Assembly (NCBI GenBank): GCA_020726505.1
Contig: JAHLEZ010000011.1
Location: 1,736,001 to 1,800,000 of the forward strand
Direction of reading: 5' to 3'
Source of the DNA: Leptodontidium sp. MPI-SDFR-AT-0119
Lineage: Eukaryota; Ascomycota; Leotiomycetes; Helotiales; Leptodontidiaceae
Length of the DNA: 64,000 nucleotides
The position numbers and the translations under genes were made by a program. Below the pieces are notes generated by a model. It saw only the letters and a list, made by a program, of their open reading frames with translations, was not told the DNA's origin and searched no databases. Positions 57,394 through 64,000 of the stretch are shown piece after piece. Positions within the stretch are counted from its first letter, which is position 1, and each line of letters starts with the position of its first letter.

Positions 57394-58514
57394 ATGCAAA
57401 CAGAAAGCAAAGCATGCTGTACCCGGCCCCCAGTCGTCCTCCGCGGTGGCTACAACTACACTCCCAAAGGGTCATACGCAACTCACAATAATCTACGAAC
57501 ATGTACCTTCCCCCTCCCTCCCAAATTCCCCGAGTGAACATTCCATCTAACAAAATCCACAGACGAGACCGGACCCAACACTTCCAAACGCGGCGTCATA
57601 TTCATCTACGACATCTTCGGCGAATTCATCCAAACCATCCGCGGGGCAGACATCCTCTCAACAGGCTACCCGAACCTCCCCTCCGACGGCGCAGGAGAAT
57701 TCAAGGTCTTCATGCCGATCTGGTTCGGGGATTCCCCAGCCGATTTGGCGATGTACCCGCCAAAGACACCTCCACAGTTTGCGTATATTAGGGATTTCAT
57801 GAGTGGGCCTGCAAATGTACTCTCCCTCTCTCCTACCCCCTCTCCAACTCTTTAACTCTTCATCTTCAAAAGTCTAAGCTTGATTTTCTGACATTGACCG
57901 CAGCCGGCCCACACCGTCCCCCTCATCCACCCCCTCCTCGAAACCCTCAAGCTCGCAAACCCATCTATAGAAAGCTGGGCCATCCTAGGTTTCTGCTGGG
58001 GCGGGAAAGTAGCGACGCTCGTGAGTGGGGAAGGAAGTGGTTTTAAAGCGAGCGCGCAGGCGCATCCGAGTTTGTTGGATGTGAAGGATGCGGAGGGGGT
58101 GAGGATCCCGCATTGTGTGTTGCCTAGTAGAGACGAGGTGCCGGAGGTGAGTTGTTTTCTTGAGCGGAAGGGGGATTTGGTACGATTGTGGAGGCGGGAG
58201 GGGAAGAGAGATTTACTGATGTCTTTGTTGCTATGCTAGGTGATGGAGCCCTGGATCGAAGCGTTGAAGAAAGTGTCGCCCAAGAGCTACAGTGAGACGT
58301 TTGAGGATCAGGTTCATGGATGGATGGCTTCTAGGTGAGTAATCTTACATCTCTGGTGTCATCTTGACATGAGATTATCTGTTGGTTCATCTGCTGGTTG
58401 GGACGGAGGTACTGACGAGAGAGAAATAGAGCCGATTTCGAGAATGTGCGGAATTTCGAGGAGTATTTGCGTGGATATCGGATTGTGCGGGCGTTTTTCA
58501 ATGAGCATCTTTGA
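57394..58514 (+). CDS. Dienelactone hydrolase family protein
   Basis: Five exons (57394-57502, 57563-57816, 57904-58146, 58240-58334, 58430-58514) give 261 residues. The alpha/beta-hydrolase core has GVIFIYDIFGEFIQT, and the nucleophile elbow is GFCWGGK with Cys rather than Ser, typical of dienelactone hydrolase. The acid Asp is in LPSRDEVPE and the His in DQVHGWMA, split from the C-terminus by the last intron. The C-terminus ends IVRAFFNEHL. The prototype opens dienelactone rings in chloro-aromatic breakdown; most fungal homologues have unknown carboxyl-ester substrates. Confidence 0.88.
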
Positions 58515-58709
58515 ATGTGGGCTGAAAACATGGAGGCTTGTTAAAGGGATGAAGAAAGGAAAGGGGAAAGGGATATAGGAAGCACAGTGTTAGTCTAGCC
58601 AACACGTAAATTCACATACCTTCGTTTCTGTTCTTGTTTTGGGACTTTGATTGCGAGAACATGTTATACAATTGTGCCTGCGAGAGCATGACCTCTAGGT
58701 GAAATGGCC

Positions 58710-60139
58710 TCAATAGTCATACAAATCTTCATCCTCCCCATCCGCATCCTGGTCAGAGAGATCATCGTCCTGGAACTGGACTCCCTCCGGAGTGCCATAC
58801 ATGTCCCGATCATCATCCATACCAGTCTCGAAAGATCTCGGAGTCTCAGCACCGGTACTCTCAGTGAACGGCGTTCCCATCTGTTCCACACCGCCATCCA
58901 TCCCGTTGGAAAACTGGTCGACAGTCCCTCCACGACCAGAGGGACCTGCCTGACCTGCATTCGCGAGTTCCGACGGCGTAACAGGAACGTTTTTCTGCCT
59001 TCCTCCAGGGCGCTTGCGTTTGTTGATACCATTCGCTCCAGCAGCAACGCCCTTCTCCTCTTCCGCCTTCCTCAGCTCCTCATCCTCTTCATCCATCTGC
59101 TTCAACCTCTCTCGCGCCTTAATGATTTCTGGGCCATTCTTCCGCTCCGCAATGACCTGCTCCAACCGCTCTCGCTCGGCAGCTCTCAAGGCCTTCATTT
59201 CCTTCCTCCATCTATTGTTCGTCAAGCGACTCTTCGCATGGACAGTGACATAATCCTCCTCTCCAGCATCATCCTTCAGATCGATCAACTTCTCGAGAAA
59301 TAGTGCTTGATTATTCCTCTGCGCACTCGATCCCCTGGTGATATGGACCTTGGAATTGCCAGTTGCCTTTGCTTTTGCCTTCGCCTTGCCCTTGACCGAC
59401 GCACCCTCTTGAGATTTATGTTCGAGGTGCGCCGTCCTAGCAGTAATACGCGCAGAAGACGCAGCGAGAAGATCTACCTCACCCTTGAGTTCTCGCAGGA
59501 TCGGAAGCTTTTTCTCCTTATCACGCGGCATAAACAGCAATTCCGTGCCGATATTCTCAGACCATCTACAGGCGAAGATATGTCCATCGTAAGAAACTAG
59601 CGGTTTGACACTGTGTAAATCGAGAATCTGGACCTCTGTAGCTCGCGGCTCCTCCTCTGGAACGGGCTTCTCCTTTGTCTTGTACTTCTTGCGTGGTCGG
59701 CCCCCGATCTCCTCTTCCTCGTCATCCTCCTCGACTCCCTCTTCTGCTACGGCTGCGTTTTGTGTGGTGTCGTCGTCGTCGCCGCCGATTTGAAGGACTT
59801 TTGCGATCTTGTAGCCTGACTCCTCGGGGAGACGAGCCATGCGCTGATGCTTTCCCAAGCCTGGATTCGTCCATCGTGCACCTTTGGCGTTTCTTCTGCC
59901 GATTTGTCTCTGGGTTGCGGGGACTTCTGGGGTTGTGAGGTCGAGAGTTACGTAGAATGTCTAGAACAATTAGCTGCGAGAATTGACATGGGATTGAGGG
60001 AGCAAACCTCGGTTTCTGTAGTCGAGTACTCGTATTCCCATTCATCTGGATTCTCAGCTTCTGCGACTGGTCTGGAGAAGCTGTCATCTGGTGGGGTAGG
60101 TGCGTTTATTGCCTCGAAGGGCATGCCGTATTGCTCCAT
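58710..60139 (-). CDS. TFIIIC subunit 6 (Tfc7/Sfc7/GTF3C6) domain protein
   Basis: Two exons (60139-60008 and 59960-58710) give 460 residues; the donor is an unusual GTTTGC. The junction reads EYSTTETE then TFYVTLDLTT, the opening of the TFIIIC subunit-6 triple-barrel domain. The domain continues with VQILDLHSVKPLVSYDGHIF and ENIGTELLFMPR, the GTeLlF-type ending. Acidic and basic low-complexity tracts (DDDDTTQNAAVAEEGVEEDD, KGKAKAKAKA) lie between and after, with a long charged helix (EEDEELRKAEEEKG) and an acidic tail. This subunit belongs to the tau-A/tau-B-associated part of TFIIIC, which binds RNA polymerase III promoters. The next Met, in MPFEAINAP, could also be the start. Confidence 0.8.
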
Positions 60140-60548
60140 CACGGTCTGCGATTTGGGTGGAGATATCTTCGTAGATATTGTGTACAAGGCATCTGGTTCG
60201 GAAGTTATTTCGAAACTGTAGGAGGAGATGTCGTAGATATGGTGGGAAAGGGTGAATGCTTCGTGGTAGAAATATCACTTTTAGCTTGGGACCAGGCCAG
60301 GGATAAGAGCTCCAAAATCCTGCCTCAGGCCGAACTTCTGCCAACAACACTTTGAAGCAATTCTCTTCAATCTGAATAATAGCCAGTAATCATTTATGAA
60401 GTAATCTAAGAACAAATGTGTACAATCGCCAAAATCTAACCAAACGTTTTATTCAACATAAACCATGCAATACCGCATCTTTTCACCACAATTGCTCCAA
60501 ATACCCCCTCCTGCTACCCCCGCCATACAACCAAACCTTACCTACCCC

Positions 60549-61564
60549 TCATTTGGTAAGAACACCCATAATATGAGGAATAACATGACAAAAAGACTCA
60601 TCGGCAGGCTGTTTGAGATCAACCTTCTGCCAACTCCCAGCTTCCTTCAGCCACTTCCCAGAATCCCGAGTGATAGAGCATCCGCCCAGGAAATGAGGCC
60701 AGATGATATCGATCGTTGCTGTGAATGTGGTTAGCTTTCCGAGACATCCTGAAGTATCTTCCTAGCATCTAAACACATAAAAACACCATAGCCGAATATA
60801 AGGGATCTGATCGAATGAGACGTACCTTGCCACCATTTGAGAAACCATCCCTGCCATGGGAACACAACTACGTGCTCATAGACAATCCAAGTACCCCCTT
60901 CATTCAGATATTCATATAGTTCCCCCATCATCCTCCTGGGCTCAGGGACACTACAGAGACACTATTGCCACTCATTAGCACCATTCAATCTCACATTTCA
61001 TCCCCACATGTCCCAAGTACCAAAACAAGAGCACCAAGTAAATCTACGGGGAAAAGAAAAAACACAAACCTGAATAGTAACAACCGCATCAACCTCCCCT
61101 CTCCTCACCCACTTTTCTCCCAACCCCTCCACGCCCACAGGCACAATCTCATAAATCCCCTCCAATCCCGCCTCGCTAATCCTCTCCCTCAACAACGGAT
61201 GCTGATCCGGATTCGGTTCAACCCCATACACCTTCCTCACCTTCGCCTTATCAAAACACTTCAACCACTCACCACTTCCCGGCCCAATATCCAGCACCAC
61301 GCCTCTTGCTTGAGCAATCAGCGGTCCCGCACGAGGAAGTGCGTTTTCCCTCGTCTGGGGACCCACGGAAGCCCAAAAACGAGCGAACCATGCGTCTTTG
61401 AAGAGGGAGGGGGATGTGAATGTCCGGAACTGCTGGGTGCGGATGAGGGAGAGGATTGTGACGGGGAGGTAGGAGGCGGAAAAGGCCATGAATAGGAGGG
61501 GGTCGATTAGAGACCAGAAGATATCTAGGAGAGTGACGGCGGGGAGTGGCTGGGAGGGTGGCAT
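60549..61564 (-). CDS. Membrane-anchored class I SAM-dependent methyltransferase
   Basis: Three exons (61564-61070, 60961-60826, 60718-60549) give 266 residues; the first donor is GTTTGT. An N-terminal hydrophobic stretch (LLDIFWSLIDPLLFMAFSA) suggests a membrane anchor. The SAM-binding motif I is VVLDIGPGSGEWLKCF, followed by VYGVEPNPDQHP with the acidic residue that binds the ribose. EYLNEGGTWIVYEHVVVFPW is the beta-5 region, and the C-terminus ends VIPHIMGVLTK. The layout resembles METTL7-type (thiol/lipid-droplet) methyltransferases, but the substrate cannot be assigned. It is convergent neither with nor clustered to related pathway genes. Confidence 0.85.
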
Positions 61565-62240
61565 TGTAGAAAAGCTGATGTTGGTGTCGATGTTGATGTT
61601 GATACTTCTTGGTAAGTTGGGAGTGATGCGAAGTAAGGGATGAAAGGAAAGGTGGGAGGTTGAGAAGCGAAGCGAAAGAAGTGAGAAATGGAAATGAGGG
61701 GGGCGGTGCGGGATCGTGATACTTATACTAAAAATGTCGTGCTAGCGCGGCATGAGGTTCGTCCGAGGTACGGAGGGAGGGAGTCATTGTTTACCTGATT
61801 CTTACACTAGTCGGAAAAATGGATAGATAGTTGAGGTGATGTTTGTTAGACATTTAGAGCCAGGATGTGACCTCAATGTTGTGAATATCTTCGTCTGGTG
61901 GGAGGCTCGAAGCTGTAGATTGGTATTTTGGGTGTTTACATTTCACATATGTATAACTGTATTGCGAATCGCCGAGACAAGTACGCTTCCACACTGGAAA
62001 TCAAACAAAACTTCAATGTTTGGGCTCGGCTAGACGACAGGGTTCGCTTGCTCCACCATCCACGCTAGGCAGGTTTAGGTAGTATTTCATAGTTCCAACA
62101 GTTAAGTAATTAACAGGTTCTCTCCAACAAAGAAGTCAGACTTCAAATTTTCACTTCTGATACTACTAGCGGCAGGATCTTACTCGTTTCGACCTTTCAT
62201 TCGGGGATATTCCACCCCGCTTACTATCTACACAATGGTA
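61565..62240. other. Intergenic
   Basis: Upstream of the methyltransferase and downstream of the helicase. No gene, repeat or RNA was recognised. Confidence 0.4.
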
Positions 62241-64000
62241 TCACATCCTGCTCTTCGGCATTTTCTTGTCCTCCAAGGCATCTAGATCTTTCTTCTTATG
62301 GTAATGCGGCGCTGCCTCATGCAGCCACTCCGGTTTGATTGGCATGCAATTCCGCATGTACTCCTTCGTCGTTTGCACTAGCTCGTAGTATAGGACCATC
62401 TTGATTGGGGGGTTGGAGTCCATCAACACTGACGAAGGGTGGATGTGTACGGTGGTGTTGTTCTTGACGGTTCGGTAGCTGTCTCCACCTCGCTGTATTC
62501 GAGCTGCGTTAGGGAAGAAGCCCGCGGTGATGGCTTTCTGGATGGGGACCAAATCGGCCGCTCCCACACTGGACATGGAGACTTCGACTCGCTCGCAGAG
62601 CTTGGCGATTTGATCTCTGATATCGCGTGCACGGGTCAGCGACCTCTGCTGGAGGAAGTTCTCCTTTGACCAGATCGGGCTGAAATCGTTGTCTACCCAT
62701 TGATTCCAGATATTGAGGAGAGTGAGGTGGTCGCCCCCCTCCTTCACAGTGAACCTTGCCCGAGCGCTGTCAGCGTGTAGCTTCTTGTCCTTGGGTCGGA
62801 AGAACAGTGCAGCTGCCTCGCTCAACATCGAGACAATTGACAGCACTTCCTCGACGCATCCAAGCTTGTCCGCTGCGAGAACGGACTTTGCCAGCATGAT
62901 ATCCATAGGGAACTCTGCCATTTTACGACCAAGCGAAGTCAACTCTCCATTGTGGTTCAGTGCTTGCAGGGCGAAGAGTTGATTAAGTGCACCGATCAGT
63001 GTTTCCGTTGGAGGAGGATCCATGAATTCAAATTCGAGCAAGTCGTTGATACCCAGCGATTTCAACAGCAAGACGATACCATTCAGATTGGTCCTCTGGA
63101 TTTCTGGGGTTGTACTTTCCTCCATCTCGTTCATGAATGCCCATTTGGTGTACAGTCGGAAACACTTTCCAGGGCCAACACGACCCGCACGACCACTTCT
63201 CTGATTTGCAGATGCGCGCGAACACGGCACAGCCACCAATTGAGACATTCCGGTTGCTGGGTTGTAGTTGTTCTCCTTGACAAATCCTGGGTCGATAACA
63301 TAAACGATACCATCGATTGTAAGACTGGTTTCGGCAATGTTGGTAGCTAGGACAACTTTGCGAGCGCCATTTGGCGTCGGCTCAAAGATCTTGCTCTGCA
63401 ATTCCGACGGCAAATTTGCGTAAATGGGACACACAATCAATTCGGCGGCCCTGTTCCCTAGCTTTCTCGAGATCTCCGTGATATTTTGCTCTGCTGCTTC
63501 AATTTCATCCTGACCTGTCAAGAAGACTAGGATATCACCTTTTCCTTGTGAGGTATGGATTTGAAAGACAGTAGTGATGGCTGCGGCCAGGTAATTGGCC
63601 TCGGGCTGTGGCGTGTAATGAATATCGACAGGATATCGTCGACCAGGAATGTTAAAAATGGGAGCATCATCGAAGAACTCGCTAAATCTCGTTGCGTTCA
63701 TGGTTGCGGAGGAGATGAGAATTTTCATCTCAGGTCGAGCCCGAGAAAGATCCTTGATGAGGGTGAGGAGGATGTCGGTGTGGACGGTTCTCTCATGCGC
63801 CTCATCAATCATGAGAGCCGAATAAGCACCAAGATCCGGCTCTGTCATAAATTCTCGCAGTAGCATACCATCGGTCATGTACTTTAAGATGGTCTTGTCG
63901 CTTGTGGAATCCTCGAAACGAATAGAGTATCCAACCTCATTTCCAACCTTCACTCCCATCTCGTCTGCAACACGTGCGGCAACACTCATAGCTGCGACTC
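62241..64000 (-). CDS. PRP2: Spliceosomal DEAH-box RNA helicase Prp2/DHX16 (C-terminal part)
   Basis: The gene enters from the right edge, and 585 codons of the C-terminal part are present in one exon. Helicase motifs in order are: the DEAH box [13 protein letters not shown] in [35 protein letters not shown], and [13 protein letters not shown]. The HA2/winged-helix ratchet follows ([20 protein letters not shown]) and then the OB-fold domain ([14 protein letters not shown]). The C-terminus [20 protein letters not shown] is characteristic of the Prp2/DHX16 group rather than Prp22, Prp43 or Prp16. Prp2 remodels the activated spliceosome using ATP. The ATP-binding GxGKT motif and N-terminus lie beyond the window. 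Confidence 0.93.
   Translation of the reverse strand, partial: VAAMSVAARVADEMGVKVGNEVGYSIRFEDSTSDKTILKYMTDGMLLREFMTEPDLGAYSALMIDEAHERTVHTDILLTLIKDLSRARPEMKILISSATMNATRFSEFFDDAPIFNIPGRRYPVDIHYTPQPEANYLAAAITTVFQIHTSQGKGDILVFLTGQDEIEAAEQNITEISRKLGNRAAELIVCPIYANLPSELQSKIFEPTPNGARKVVLATNIAETSLTIDGIVYVIDPGFVKENNYNPATGMSQLVAVPCSRASANQRSGRAGRVGPGKCFRLYTKWAFMNEMEESTTPEIQRTNLNGIVLLLKSLGINDLLEFEFMDPPPTETLIGALNQLFALQALNHNGELTSLGRKMAEFPMDIMLAKSVLAADKLGCVEEVLSIVSMLSEAAALFFRPKDKKLHADSARARFTVKEGGDHLTLLNIWNQWVDNDFSPIWSKENFLQQRSLTRARDIRDQIAKLCERVEVSMSSVGAADLVPIQKAITAGFFPNAARIQRGGDSYRTVKNNTTVHIHPSSVLMDSNPPIKMVLYYELVQTTKEYMRNCMPIKPEWLHEAAPHYHKKKDLDALEDKKMPKSRM

Noticed and set aside
1..64000. CRISPR arrays, bacterial operons, tRNA or rRNA genes, telomeric repeats
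   Set aside because: No regularly spaced direct repeats, rRNA-like or telomere-type sequence was seen; I could not fold candidates, so a tRNA could still be missed.

Overview
The window is nuclear DNA of a filamentous ascomycete (Pezizomycotina). The genes have many short GT-AG introns of about 50-130 bp with CTAAC/CTGAC-type branch points. They include fungal-specific families: SNG1-like DUF3533, UstYa-like DUF3328, a Zn2Cys6 regulator, a Helo-like/ankyrin protein, PaxU-like DUF829, and BTB and F-box proteins. The gene style would suit Leotiomycetes, but that rank is only a guess. No prokaryotic, plasmid or organellar features were seen.

Layout. From 1 to about 9,590 lies an AT-rich, gene-dead block made of at least two Ty1/copia retrotransposons destroyed by RIP-type C-to-T mutation: one on the minus strand running off the left edge, and a truncated one on the plus strand. 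From about 9,590 the composition changes abruptly to ordinary genic DNA. In order along the window come: a Nudix hydrolase (-), secreted GH1 beta-glucosidase (-), a putative secreted endo-beta-1,2-glucanase of GH162 type (+), a BTB protein (-), an SNG1-like membrane protein (-), a class I glutamine amidotransferase (-), a Mep/Amt ammonium transporter (+), a PDI-like ER protein with a dead active site (-), a quinone-oxidoreductase-like MDR (-), an NmrA-like protein (+), a prolyl-4-hydroxylase-like dioxygenase (+), an F-box protein (+), a DUF829 hydrolase-like protein (+), a Helo-like/ankyrin gene with two in-frame stops (+), an APC amino-acid/choline permease (-), a UstYa-like protein (+), a RidA-like protein (-), an intracellular GH3 beta-glucosidase with PA14 insert (+), a secreted flavin oxidoreductase (-), a small Zn2Cys6 protein (+), a relic of a bacterial-type Tc toxin A gene (+), a dienelactone hydrolase (+), a TFIIIC subunit-6-like protein (-), a membrane-anchored methyltransferase (-), and the C-terminal part of the spliceosomal DEAH helicase Prp2/DHX16 (-), which runs off the right edge.

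Functionally this is accessory, nutrient-acquisition and stress-type content: three glycoside hydrolases (GH1, GH162-like, GH3), an ammonium transporter with GATA sites in its promoter, amino-acid permease and oxidoreductases. It grades into housekeeping genes at the right (TFIIIC, Prp2). It does not look like one co-regulated biosynthetic cluster: strands alternate, and no PKS, NRPS, terpene synthase or RiPP precursor was seen. The most noteworthy items are the PDI-like protein whose CxxC site is replaced by Thr-Glu-Pro-Ser and assembled across two 8-nt micro-exons, the Tc-toxin-like relic, and the Helo-like/ankyrin gene interrupted by two CAA-to-TAA stops. All gene models were spliced by hand from reading frame and splice consensus; none was checked against transcripts or databases.
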